Below, in pieces: positions 25,147-32,708 of a stretch of DNA of 64,000 bases. The notes under the pieces were generated by a model. That model was not told where the DNA came from and ran no database searches. It saw only the letters and a list, made by a program, of their open reading frames with translations. Within the stretch, counting starts at the first letter, position 1. Each line of letters opens with the position of its first letter. Made by a program: the position numbers and the translations under genes. The DNA comes from Vibrio celticus (GTDB lineage: Bacteria > Pseudomonadota > Gammaproteobacteria > Enterobacterales > Vibrionaceae), in NCBI RefSeq assembly GCF_024347335.1, contig NZ_AP025463.1, forward strand, positions 744,001 through 808,000. Reading direction: 5' to 3'.

Positions 25147-25174
25147 AAAAAAGGCCACCTGATGGTAGCCTTTC
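25147..25174 (-). terminator. proS terminator
   Basis: On the minus strand AAAGGCTACC and GGTGGCCTTT form a 10-bp stem with one wobble pair, followed by TTTTAT. Confidence 0.82.
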
Positions 25175-25202
25175 AATGTTTATCTAGTGAGTAATCTGAT
25201 TA

Positions 25203-26918
25203 CTAAGCTAGTTGAGCTTTAAGGTGCTCGATAACCGTGTCCATTGCGATAGCTTCTTTATCACCAGTACGACGGTTTTTGTATTCGAAGTTACCTTCGT
25301 CCATGCTGCGATCGCCGATAACGATAGTGTGAGGGATACCCACAAGCTCGATATCTTTAAACATAACACCAGGGCGCTCTTTACGGTCATCGAATAAAAC
25401 TTCGATACCCATAGCTGTTAATTCAGCGTATAGCTTCTCAGCTGCTTCTTTAACACGCTCAGATTTGTGCATGTTCATTGGTACGATAGCAACTTGGAAC
25501 GGCGCTAGTGCGTCAGGCCAAGTGATACCGAATTTATCGTGGTTTTGCTCGATAGCAGATGCAACAACACGTGAAACACCGATACCGTAACAACCCATTT
25601 CTAGGATAACGCTCTTACCATCAGGACCAAGCACGTTACAGTTCATTGCTTTAGAGTAAGTATTACCCAGTTGGAAGATGTGACCAACCTCGATGCCGCG
25701 CTTAAGTTGGATAGTACCTTGACCACATGGGCTTAGGTCGCCTTCAACAACGTTACGTAGGTCTTCAACTTGAGCAAGCTCTACGTCACGACCCCAGTTG
25801 ATACCAAAGTAGTGCTTACCGTCTACGTTTGCGCCAGCGCCAAAGTCGCTCATTACAGCAACAGAGCGGTCAACGATGAATGGTAGCTCTAGGCCTACAG
25901 GGCCAAGTGAACCAGGACCCGCACCAACAAGTGCACGGATTTCTTCTTCAGAAGCCATCTCTAGCGGAGAAGCAACCTGTGGAAGGTTCTCTGCTTTCAC
26001 TTCGTTAAGTTCGTGGTCACCACGGATGATTAGCGCGATGATATCAGCGTCTACTTCATCAGAAGCTTTAACGAATAGAGTTTTAACAGTCTTCTCGATT
26101 GCTAGACCGTGTTGCTCTACCAATTCTGCGATTGTTTTTGCGTTTGGCGTATCAACCAGTTCCATCTCTTGAGTTGGCGCTGCCACTTCTTCAGTAGGAG
26201 CTAGTGCTTCTGCTTTCTCGATGTTCGCTGCGTAATCAGACTCAGAAGAGAATGCGATTAGGTCTTCGCCGCTTTCAGCAAGAACGTGGAATTCTTGAGA
26301 GCCGCTGCCGCCGATTGCGCCAGAGTCTGCCAATACTGGACGGTACTCAAGGCCCATGCGGTCGAATGCTTTACAGTAAGCATCGTGCATCGCTTGGTAA
26401 GACTTTTCTAAGCCTTCTTTATCGATATCAAAGCTGTACGCATCCATCATAGAGAATTCACGTGCACGCATTACGCCAAAACGAGGGCGGCGCTCATCAC
26501 GGAATTTAGTCTGGATTTGGTACAGGTTTAGAGGTAGCTGTTTGTAAGAGCTGATCTCGTTACGTACTAGGCTCGTTACCACTTCTTCTGCTGTTGGGCT
26601 AAGAACAAATGGACGAGAGTGACGGTCTGTGAAACGAAGTAGCTCAGGCCCCATCTTTTCAGAACGGCCAGTCTCTTCCCAAAGCTCAAACGGTTGAACT
26701 ACGGGCATCAAGATTTCAACGGCACCTGCATTATCGATCTCTTGGCGAACGATATTTTCGACTTTACGCAGTACACGTAGACCAGTAGGTAGCCAAGTAT
26801 ATAAACCTGAAGCTAGCTTACGGATCATACCTGCACGTAGCATCAGCTGGTGGCTGATAACTTCTGCGTCGTTTGGAGTCTCTTTCAGAGTAGAAAGAAG
26901 GTAGTTACTGGTACGCAT
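25203..26918 (-). CDS. proS: ProS, prolyl-tRNA synthetase
   Basis: A class II aminoacyl-tRNA synthetase of 571 residues, nearly the E. coli length. Motif 2 is seen in FRDERRPRFGVMRAREFSMMDAY, and motif 3 in CYGIGVSRVVASAIEQ. Between them is a large insertion (about 230-400) that corresponds to the editing (INS) domain of bacterial ProS, which removes mischarged alanine. The C-terminal anticodon-binding domain is FQVAIVPMNMHKSERVKE onward. It is preceded on the same strand by trmO, as in E. coli. Confidence 0.97.
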   Translation of the reverse strand: MRTSNYLLSTLKETPNDAEVISHQLMLRAGMIRKLASGLYTWLPTGLRVLRKVENIVRQEIDNAGAVEILMPVVQPFELWEETGRSEKMGPELLRFTDRHSRPFVLSPTAEEVVTSLVRNEISSYKQLPLNLYQIQTKFRDERRPRFGVMRAREFSMMDAYSFDIDKEGLEKSYQAMHDAYCKAFDRMGLEYRPVLADSGAIGGSGSQEFHVLAESGEDLIAFSSESDYAANIEKAEALAPTEEVAAPTQEMELVDTPNAKTIAELVEQHGLAIEKTVKTLFVKASDEVDADIIALIIRGDHELNEVKAENLPQVASPLEMASEEEIRALVGAGPGSLGPVGLELPFIVDRSVAVMSDFGAGANVDGKHYFGINWGRDVELAQVEDLRNVVEGDLSPCGQGTIQLKRGIEVGHIFQLGNTYSKAMNCNVLGPDGKSVILEMGCYGIGVSRVVASAIEQNHDKFGITWPDALAPFQVAIVPMNMHKSERVKEAAEKLYAELTAMGIEVLFDDRKERPGVMFKDIELVGIPHTIVIGDRSMDEGNFEYKNRRTGDKEAIAMDTVIEHLKAQLA

Positions 26919-27019
26919 TCTATGGTATCCGTTTCATCATTGATAAAAGAAAACTTGCTGTCGTTCGTGACCACAGCAAATCTGATATAGCCGCATATAA
27001 TATCAGCCTATTTGGGATC

Positions 27020-27715
27020 TCAAAAGCGTTCAATGTCAGTTACATTGATGAAAAGCGTTTCAACTACGAATTTCACGTTAAGATCGAACAAATTTACCGC
27101 ATATTCCTTGTTGTCAGGTTTACCTTTCTTATAGGCAGGGCGAGGATCTTGGCCTAATACTTCTTTGATCACCTGAATGATATGGCGCGCTTGTGGATGG
27201 CTTGCGAGCTTACTTTGCGCTTGCTGCGAAAAGTTAACGTCGAGCACCTCTGGTTCATCGGCGGCAAACCCTCCCAATGCATCCGGAATCGAATCTGAAT
27301 AGGGGATATAAGGCTTGATGTCGATGATCGGTGTACCGTCTACTAAGTCGACGCTGCCGAGATCCAACCAAGTCTGTCCTTTCTCTTGAGACACACCTTT
27401 TAGTTCAACCGCAGACATGCCAATTCCATTTGGTCTGAATGTGGCACGTGACGCGAATACACCAATACGTTCATTCCCGCCAAGGCGAGGTGGCCTCACC
27501 GTTGGTTTCCAGCCTGCTTCAAGGTTCTTGTCGAACAGAAATAGTAACCAAACATGGCTAAATTGCTCTATATCACGAACAGACTCAAGGCAGTTTGCTG
27601 TATCAACCAACCTGACTCTTGAGGTGGATGTGGGTACCAACCTAGGCTGCCTTGGCACAGCGAACTTCTCTTTATAAGGAGACTCAATAAAGCCAACAGG
27701 TTCAATGGTGTACAT
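27020..27715 (-). CDS. trmO: TrmO, tRNA t6A37 N6-methyltransferase
   Basis: TrmO (YaeB/TsaA) methylates threonylcarbamoyladenosine at position 37 of tRNA-Thr using S-adenosylmethionine; it has a beta-barrel fold, not a Rossmann fold. Seen: VGFIESPYKEKFAVPRQPRLV at the N-terminus, the FSHVWLLFLFD and FASRATFRPNGIGMS core motifs, and VDGTPIIDIKPYIPYSD. The 231-residue length is typical. It is divergent from rpmE2, and the 124-base gap holds Fur- and Zur-like boxes that might affect both genes. Confidence 0.93.
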   Translation of the reverse strand: MYTIEPVGFIESPYKEKFAVPRQPRLVPTSTSRVRLVDTANCLESVRDIEQFSHVWLLFLFDKNLEAGWKPTVRPPRLGGNERIGVFASRATFRPNGIGMSAVELKGVSQEKGQTWLDLGSVDLVDGTPIIDIKPYIPYSDSIPDALGGFAADEPEVLDVNFSQQAQSKLASHPQARHIIQVIKEVLGQDPRPAYKKGKPDNKEYAVNLFDLNVKFVVETLFINVTDIERF

Positions 27716-27777
27716 AGTTGGGTGTTCTCTGATTACGATTAAGACGGAAAAATATCATAAAATCGCTTGTTTTTCTT

Positions 27778-27806
27778 TTGATAATAATTATCATTTGAAA
27801 TGTTAT
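27778..27806 (+). promoter_or_regulatory. Predicted rpmE2-rpmJ2 promoter
   Basis: TTGATA (27778-27783) and TGTTAT (27801-27806) are separated by 17 bases. The -35 lies in the Fur-like box and the -10 in the Zur-like box, so either bound repressor would cover the promoter. Confidence 0.45.
27779..27793. promoter_or_regulatory. Fur-like box (perfect 7-1-7 palindrome)
   Basis: TGATAATAATTATCA is an exact TGATAAT-N-ATTATCA motif, the 7-1-7 core recognised by Fur. It lies three bases upstream of the Zur-like box. Confidence 0.6.
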
Positions 27807-27814
27807 AACATATC
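27797..27814. promoter_or_regulatory. Zur-like box upstream of rpmE2
   Basis: GAAATGTTATAACATATC contains the palindromic ATGTTATAACAT and fits gammaproteobacterial Zur sites. Zur repression of non-zinc ribosomal protein paralogues is well established, which fits the genes downstream. Confidence 0.75.
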
Positions 27815-27839
27815 AAATTAGTTGTGTAAGGGGAATACA

Positions 27840-28100
27840 ATGAAACCGAATATCCATCCAGATTACCGTCCCGTGGTTTTTCATGATACCAGTGTCGATG
27901 AGTACTTCTTAATCGGCTCAATGCTAAAAACAGACCGTACTATCGAATGGGAAGACGGCAATACTTACCCTTACTTCACGATTGAGGTGTCGTCAAAGTC
28001 GCATCCTTTCTATACGGGTAAACAACGAGTGCTACATAAAGAAGGTCGTGTGGCGAACTTCACTCGTCGTTTTGGTCAATTAGGTAAGGGAGCGAAATAG
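27840..28100 (+). CDS. rpmE2: RpmE2 (YkgM), zinc-independent 50S ribosomal protein L31 type B
   Basis: An 86-residue L31 paralogue (MKPNIHPDYRPVVFHD; FTIEVSSKSHPFYTGKQ; GRVANFTRRFG). It has no cysteine at all, so it cannot bind the zinc of the usual L31. Under zinc shortage it replaces the zinc form in the ribosome and frees metal. The ATG at 27840 follows AAGGGGAATACA. rpmJ2 starts one base after its stop. The Zur-like box upstream agrees with this role. Confidence 0.94.
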   Translation: MKPNIHPDYRPVVFHDTSVDEYFLIGSMLKTDRTIEWEDGNTYPYFTIEVSSKSHPFYTGKQRVLHKEGRVANFTRRFGQLGKGAK

Positions 28101-28101
28101 A

Positions 28102-28227
28102 ATGAAAGTTGTGAAATCACTTAAAAGCGCGAAAAGCCGCCATCCTGATTGCCAGATAGTAAAGCGCAGAGGTCGTCATTATGTTATCTGCAAAACCAAT
28201 CCGAGATTCAAAGCGGTTCAGAAATAG
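28102..28227 (+). CDS. rpmJ2: RpmJ2 (YkgO), 50S ribosomal protein L36 type B
   Basis: A 41-residue frame that begins MKVVKSLKSAKSRHPDCQIV and ends CKTNPRFKAVQK. It matches type B L36 (YkgO), which lacks the complete zinc-binding set: the first cysteine and the terminal histidine of zinc L36 are missing. It follows rpmE2 after a single base (stop at 28100, ATG at 28102), so the two are translated from one message under the same Zur-like control. Confidence 0.92.
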   Translation: MKVVKSLKSAKSRHPDCQIVKRRGRHYVICKTNPRFKAVQK

Positions 28228-28614
28228 TCAGTCAAATTGATGTGACGCAAGTGTAAAAACGAGGGGAAAGTCAAACTTCATTCATTTGCCTGCTTTTCTT
28301 TTCCCTCAAGAGGAACCTGATTAAAGATAGACTGTTTATTTAGCGTACGGTGTGTTTTGTTTTCAAGTGAATCAATAGGTTATATCGTTAGTTATATTTT
28401 TAGTGAATGCGTAGTTGTGAATTATAAATCTAGATTTTGTATTTAATATAGATTTATTTGCTAATTAATTGTTCAAATAGAGTTAAAAATCGTCGTTTGT
28501 TACACATTTTGTAACATTTTGAATTTCTAATTGATAATTTTGTCGCGTACCCTTCGCTGGCAATTTGAACATTTTTGTCACAATTGCATAGGAATCACTA
28601 CAAGGAGGGAACTG
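28228..28614. other. AT-rich gap between rpmJ2 and the AbgT-type transporter gene
   Basis: No gene was seen in these 387 bases. GAGGGGAAAG (28261-28270) can pair with CTTTTCCCTC (28298-28307), with no T-run. GTTACA-N5-TGTAAC (28499-28515) is an inverted repeat that could be an operator for the transporter gene. Confidence 0.5.
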
Positions 28615-30201
28615 ATGAGTTCATCAGCTTCAATAAAAAACAACTCGCCAAAGAAACCTATTTTTACCCGTTTTCTCGATGGTGTTGAATATTTGGGGAA
28701 CCTATTACCCCACCCGATCACTCTTTTCGCAATCTTCTGTGTCGCTATTCTAGTTACTTCAGGTATAGCTGGATATTTTGATGTGTCTGTTATGGACCCT
28801 CGTCCAGAAGGTGCTCCAGGTCGTGCTGCTGACGGCATGATCTACGTTGTAAGCTTACTTAATGCTGAAGGCTTACAGCTCATTGTTACTAATCTAGTGA
28901 CAAACTTTGTTGGCTTTGCGCCATTAGGTACCGTGCTTGTTGCAATGCTAGGTGTAGCGATTGCTGAGCACTCAGGTCTATTATCTGCGGCGATGCGTGG
29001 CATGGTAATGGGCGCATCTAAGCGCATGGTTACGGTAACCGTAGTTTTCGCAGGTATTATCTCTAACACAGCTTCAGAGCTTGGCTATGTAGTACTTATC
29101 CCGCTTGCAGCAATGCTTTTCCACTCTTTGGGTCGTCACCCATTAGCAGGTCTAGCGGCAGCATTTGCTGGTGTATCTGGTGGTTACTCTGCAAACCTTC
29201 TAATCGGTACGGTTGACCCGCTGCTTTCTGGTATTACTACAACAGCAGCACAAATGATTGACCCGACTTACAACGTTGGCCCTGAATCAAACTGGTACTT
29301 CATGTTTGTTTCTACTTTCTTCATCGCGATTACAGGTGCATTGGTAACTGAGAAGATTGTTGAACCAAAACTGGGTAAATACAACGACGAAGAAGCGTCT
29401 GAAGATTTATCAAATGATTCAATGGGCAAGCTAACAGACGTTGAGAAGAAAGGCCTTAAGCTTGCGGGTATCGCAGTGCTAGCGGTTTCAGCGCTTCTTG
29501 CTTGGACGATTGTTCCAGCTGATGGTGTTCTACGTTCAGCAGCAGGTACGGTTTCAGGTTCTCCATTCCTGAAAAGTATCGTAGCGTTCATCTTCGTATT
29601 CTTCGCAGTTCCTGGTTTTGTTTACGGTAAAGTTACCGGCACAATGAAAACAGACCGTGATGTAATCAATGCAATGTCTAAGTCTATGTCTTCAATGGGC
29701 ATGTACATCGTACTTGTGTTCTTCGCTGCTCAGTTTGTTGCTTTCTTTAAGTGGACTAACTTCGGTCAAGTATTCGCAGTTGCAGGTGCTACTTTCCTAC
29801 AAGATATCGGCCTAACGGGTCCAATGTTGTTCTTCGCATTCATCCTAATGTGTGGCTTCATTAACCTGATGATCGGTTCAGCTTCTGCACAGTGGGCAGT
29901 AACAGCACCAATCTTCGTTCCAATGCTAATGCTAGTTGGTTACGCACCTGAAACGATTCAAGCGGCTTACCGTATCGGTGATTCAACAACCAACATCATT
30001 ACGCCAATGATGAGCTACTTCGGTCTTATCCTTGCTGTAGCGACGCGTTACATGAAGAACCTAGGTATCGGTACTCTGATTGCAACTATGCTTCCATACT
30101 CAATCGTATTCTTGGTTGGTTGGAGCTTAATGTTCTACGTGTGGGTATTCGTATTTGGTCTACCAGTAGGCCCAGGTGCTGCAACGTACTACACGCCTTA
30201 G
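28615..30201 (+). CDS. AbgT-family transporter
   Basis: A 528-residue inner-membrane protein with many hydrophobic helices. It opens RFLDGVEYLGNLLPHPITLF and contains the family motifs ELGYVVLIPLAAMLFHSLGRHPLAG, GSASAQWAVTAPIFVPMLMLVG and GDSTTNIITPMMSYFG. AbgT proteins move p-aminobenzoyl-glutamate in E. coli, and some members export sulfonamides, so the substrate cannot be named here. I chose ATG 28615 because AAGGAGGG precedes it. The gene stands alone, with its own terminator; no abgA/abgB hydrolase gene is beside it. Confidence 0.88.
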   Translation: MSSSASIKNNSPKKPIFTRFLDGVEYLGNLLPHPITLFAIFCVAILVTSGIAGYFDVSVMDPRPEGAPGRAADGMIYVVSLLNAEGLQLIVTNLVTNFVGFAPLGTVLVAMLGVAIAEHSGLLSAAMRGMVMGASKRMVTVTVVFAGIISNTASELGYVVLIPLAAMLFHSLGRHPLAGLAAAFAGVSGGYSANLLIGTVDPLLSGITTTAAQMIDPTYNVGPESNWYFMFVSTFFIAITGALVTEKIVEPKLGKYNDEEASEDLSNDSMGKLTDVEKKGLKLAGIAVLAVSALLAWTIVPADGVLRSAAGTVSGSPFLKSIVAFIFVFFAVPGFVYGKVTGTMKTDRDVINAMSKSMSSMGMYIVLVFFAAQFVAFFKWTNFGQVFAVAGATFLQDIGLTGPMLFFAFILMCGFINLMIGSASAQWAVTAPIFVPMLMLVGYAPETIQAAYRIGDSTTNIITPMMSYFGLILAVATRYMKNLGIGTLIATMLPYSIVFLVGWSLMFYVWVFVFGLPVGPGAATYYTP

Positions 30202-30237
30202 TTGTAGAGTAGGGGAAACCTTCTTCTAATTGATATT

Positions 30238-30268
30238 AAAAAAACCTGCATTGTTTGCAGGTTTTTTG
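30238..30268 (+). terminator. Terminator of the AbgT-type transporter gene
   Basis: AAAACCTGCA (30241-30250) pairs with TGCAGGTTTT (30256-30265) with a 5-base loop and further T. Confidence 0.88.
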
Positions 30269-30313
30269 ATTTTTTATGGAGAGATAGAACTAGGTTAAGC
30301 TCGGATGAGCCAG

Positions 30314-30757
30314 CTAGCGTTTGGCTAGAATTCTATCTAAGTGGTTGGCAAACTCACGACGGTCGGTTTGAGAAAGGGCACTTGGTCCACCCGTTTGGAT
30401 GCCACTTGAACGCATGGTATCCATAAAGTCACGAATATTCAGGCGCGCTTTGATGGTCTCTTTGGTGTAAAGCTCACCACGAGAGCTGAGTGCTTGCCCA
30501 CCTTTAGTGATCACTTCGTCAGCCAGAGGGATATCGGATGTAATCACAAGATCGCCGGGTTCAGTGCGCTTTACGATTTCATCATCAGCAATATCAAACC
30601 CGCTTGGCACTTGAATTGAGTGAATGTTATTGCGTTTAGGAACGGGAACCAGATGGTTTGCCACAAAGGTACATTCAACCCCTGTGCGCTCAGCTGCGCG
30701 TACGATTGTTTCTCGGATAACCTTTGGACAAGCGTCCGCATCAACCCATATCTTCAT
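30314..30757 (-). CDS. yaiI: YaiI/YqxD-family protein (UPF0178)
   Basis: A 147-residue protein with the UPF0178 signature MKIWVDADACPKVIRETI, the central SGFDIADDEIV and GDLVITSDIPLADEVI, and the C-terminal SALSQTDRREFANHLDRIL. The spaced aspartates and the fold resemble PIN-like nucleases, but no activity is established. It lies directly after a small KfrA-like gene on the same strand (22-base gap). Confidence 0.88.
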   Translation of the reverse strand: MKIWVDADACPKVIRETIVRAAERTGVECTFVANHLVPVPKRNNIHSIQVPSGFDIADDEIVKRTEPGDLVITSDIPLADEVITKGGQALSSRGELYTKETIKARLNIRDFMDTMRSSGIQTGGPSALSQTDRREFANHLDRILAKR

Positions 30758-30779
30758 AGTGTTCTAATTCTCTGTTAGC

Positions 30780-31067
30780 TTATTGCTCAGTTAACTTGGC
30801 TTCAAGCGTAGCAACACGAGCGGTGAGTTCAAGGATTTGCTTTTCTAGCTGGCTAACACGATCAAGTGCCGGCTCTTCTTGTGTCGCGACTTCAACTTTA
30901 GGAACACGATTTGCGCTTTTCCAGCTCTTGATAGTCGTGATTAAAGCGGGCATTGGAACAGATGTGCTCATACGAGCCTTAACTAAAGCAACTGTCGGCT
31001 CTTTCCCTTGCGCTTGTAGTCCTTCAAGCACTGATTTCAACTCTTCAGAAACATCTTTTGTCAGCAT
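30780..31067 (-). CDS. Small KfrA-like DNA-binding protein with coiled-coil tail
   Basis: A 95-residue protein. Residues 1-55 (LKSVLEGLQAQGKEPTVALV; MPALITTIKSWKS) resemble the winged-helix N-terminal domain of KfrA-type proteins. The last 35 residues (VSQLEKQILELTARVATLEAKL) are a textbook leucine-heptad coiled coil, which suggests a dimer. I chose ATG 31067 because GGAGG lies six bases before it; the ATG 12 bases further upstream overlaps that site. DNA binding is inference from sequence likeness. Confidence 0.65.
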   Translation of the reverse strand: MLTKDVSEELKSVLEGLQAQGKEPTVALVKARMSTSVPMPALITTIKSWKSANRVPKVEVATQEEPALDRVSQLEKQILELTARVATLEAKLTEQ

Positions 31068-31144
31068 GTTGACCTCCATTTTTAGTCTTTGGTCATTTTA
31101 CTCGCTCTGGTGAATGATAGCGAATCATAAAACCGCCCATGGCT

Positions 31145-31162
31145 TGTGAGAGATCTCTTACA
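31145..31162. promoter_or_regulatory. GacA/VarA (UvrY) box of csrB
   Basis: TGTGAGAGATCTCTTACA fits the TGTAAG-N6-CTTACA activating sequence for GacA-family response regulators. It is centred about 167 bases upstream of the predicted csrB start, the type of position known for csrB-family RNAs. Confidence 0.85.
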
Positions 31163-31285
31163 AAGGCTGTGAGATAACACGAATACATCGCTAGAGAGAT
31201 TTATGTGTATATGGTTAACGTATTGAATTTTAATTGTTTTATATAATTAACAACTTTCTTGAATTCAAAATGTGATGCAAATCTA

Positions 31286-31313
31286 TTGTCCGAAATCCTA
31301 AATCGCGTAAATT
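31286..31313 (+). promoter_or_regulatory. csrB promoter
   Basis: TTGTCC (31286-31291) and TAAATT (31308-31313) with a 16-base gap predict a start at about 31321. From there the RNA begins GTCGGAAGGATTCTGACAC, a 5' hairpin with a GGA in its loop. Confidence 0.65.
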
Positions 31314-31320
31314 AAACCTT

Positions 31321-31733
31321 GTCGGAAGGATTCTGACACGGAACAGGAAAGCACCAAGGATTTGGTTATCTTCAGGATGAAGATTTGGTTACTTAGGATA
31401 GAGTGATCAAGCATGGAGCGTAAGGACATTGTAGGGATACAGCCAGTTAACAGGAAGTTAGCTGCAACGGAATGACAATGGACACCTTTAGGATTAAAGG
31501 GTTGGATTAGCATCAGGACGATGTAAAGGACACCGCTCACGGAACAAGTGATGTGCGCTAACTAGGATTGTTAGCTTTCAGGATGATTGGACACCGCTAG
31601 GACGGCGAAGTAAAGGAAAGAGCTGAAGGATTACAGCCACTATTATGGATGATGCATGGAGCATTAATTAGTAGCCGGACTGCTGCGAGTAAGACCCTAG
31701 CCCTGACACTTCGGTGTCGGGGCTTTTCTTTTT
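31321..31733 (+). ncRNA. csrB: CsrB-family regulatory RNA
   Basis: About 412 bases with roughly 27 GGA trinucleotides, many as AGGA or ACGGA in the loops of short hairpins (e.g. TCTTCAGGATGAAGA and GCTTTCAGGATGATTGG). Each such motif can bind the translational regulator CsrA, so the RNA titrates CsrA. It ends TAGTAGCCGGACTGCTGCGA before a strong terminator, a layout shared with E. coli CsrB. It is controlled by an upstream GacA/VarA box. Vibrios usually have three or four such RNAs, so the copy letter or number is not certain. No protein is encoded here. Confidence 0.92.
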
Positions 31734-31736
31734 CTG
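31699..31736 (+). terminator. csrB terminator
   Basis: AGCCCTGACAC (31699-31709), a TTCG tetraloop, GTGTCGGGGCT (31714-31724), then TTTTCTTTTT. A very stable stem with one G-U pair. Confidence 0.95.
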
Positions 31737-31834
31737 AGGCTTCCTCTGTCTAGGTGGCTCTTTTTAATCGAGAGCTTTTTCATCTAAGGCGCAACATCTG
31801 CTTTTCTGCTAATGGTCAACACAAGGAGTGTTTT

Positions 31835-32353
31835 ATGACGATAGCAACCTCAAGAACGCTGTTGGTACCTTATACTGAACAGCTAGAACTCGACTTTATC
31901 AAGTTAAATTGCTGCCCCATTAATCGTGCTGAAATGAACGGGCCTCACTCTGTCGCCTCTGCGAAGCATCTTTTTCAAGAAATACTGCAAGATAACGTCG
32001 GCTTCTGCCGCGCGATCATCCACAACCAAACCCGTGAATATCTTGGACATGTCTTTGTTTCATCGGAAAAGGGTGAGCATGAACTTGGTTTTATTTTGGA
32101 TAAAGAATACTGGAATCAAGGCTTTGCTAGTGAGGTACTAAAACCTTTCTTTAGTTTAGTGCGCTTTGAAGAGCGTCTAACGAATGTTGTTGCGACTGTG
32201 AATGTCGGACACAACCCATCGATTAAGCTATTAGAAAAATTAGGCTTTGCATTTAAAGAGACCAAACAAGATCAGTTTGGCCCTTATCATGAATATCGTT
32301 ATACCGAGCATTGCGACGTTACATTCTATGAGGCTGTAGCTCAAACCGCATAG
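31835..32353 (+). CDS. GNAT-family N-acetyltransferase (RimJ/RimL-like)
   Basis: A 172-residue acetyl-CoA-dependent acetyltransferase. Seen: SRTLLVPYTEQLELDF at the start, the core strands ELGFILDKEYWNQGFASEVLK (acetyl-CoA binding loop Q/GxxA), and NVGHNPSIKLLEKLGFAFKE. This pattern is that of the RimJ/RimL protein or small-molecule acetyltransferases; the substrate is unknown. I chose ATG 31835 because ACAAGGAGTG precedes it. Its 3' end overlaps the end of the opposite-strand gene by 35 bases. Confidence 0.82.
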   Translation: MTIATSRTLLVPYTEQLELDFIKLNCCPINRAEMNGPHSVASAKHLFQEILQDNVGFCRAIIHNQTREYLGHVFVSSEKGEHELGFILDKEYWNQGFASEVLKPFFSLVRFEERLTNVVATVNVGHNPSIKLLEKLGFAFKETKQDQFGPYHEYRYTEHCDVTFYEAVAQTA

Positions 32354-32627
32354 AACGGAAACCCACCATGGTCAGTTTCCCTTGGTACAGGTCATCACCC
32401 AACGCTGAAAACTCAAATTGATACACGGTGTGCCAGCGCCAAATAGTGGTGAGCTCATGGCGCATCTTAAGTTTATGACCACTAAAGGCAACACTTAATA
32501 GCTGTAAGTCGAGCTCTTTACATTTTCTCGCAATGGCAGCTTTCGCAAGCTCGGATTGCCTGCGCTGCTGCCAAAACAGAAAGCAAAAGAAGCACAGCAT
32601 CAAAATAGCCAATAAATTATCTATCAT
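32319..32627 (-). CDS. DUF3301 membrane-anchored protein
   Basis: A 102-residue protein with one N-terminal membrane helix (LLAILMLCFFCFLFW) followed by a basic QQRRQSELAK stretch. The rest is soluble (KELDLQLLSVAF; WRWHTVYQFEFS), the DUF3301 pattern, with no known function. It lies downstream of the DUF3549 gene on the same strand, and its last 35 bases overlap the end of the acetyltransferase gene. Confidence 0.75.
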   Translation of the reverse strand: MIDNLLAILMLCFFCFLFWQQRRQSELAKAAIARKCKELDLQLLSVAFSGHKLKMRHELTTIWRWHTVYQFEFSALGDDLYQGKLTMVGFRSMRFELQPHRM

Positions 32628-32708
32628 TTAATCCATACTTCCTTTTATCTCTCTATTCCGTTCGTGATTTGAGCTTTTTCTTATGAGCTACTGAGCGTTC
32701 AGTCTGAT

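Noticed and set aside
28531..28614. A 28-residue extension of the AbgT transporter
   Set aside because: AAGGAGGG immediately precedes the ATG at 28615, and the extension is unlike the family.
31298..31540. An 80-codon open frame on the minus strand across csrB
   Set aside because: It is antisense to a GGA-rich structural RNA with promoter, activator box and terminator, has no ribosome binding site, and its product looks like no protein.
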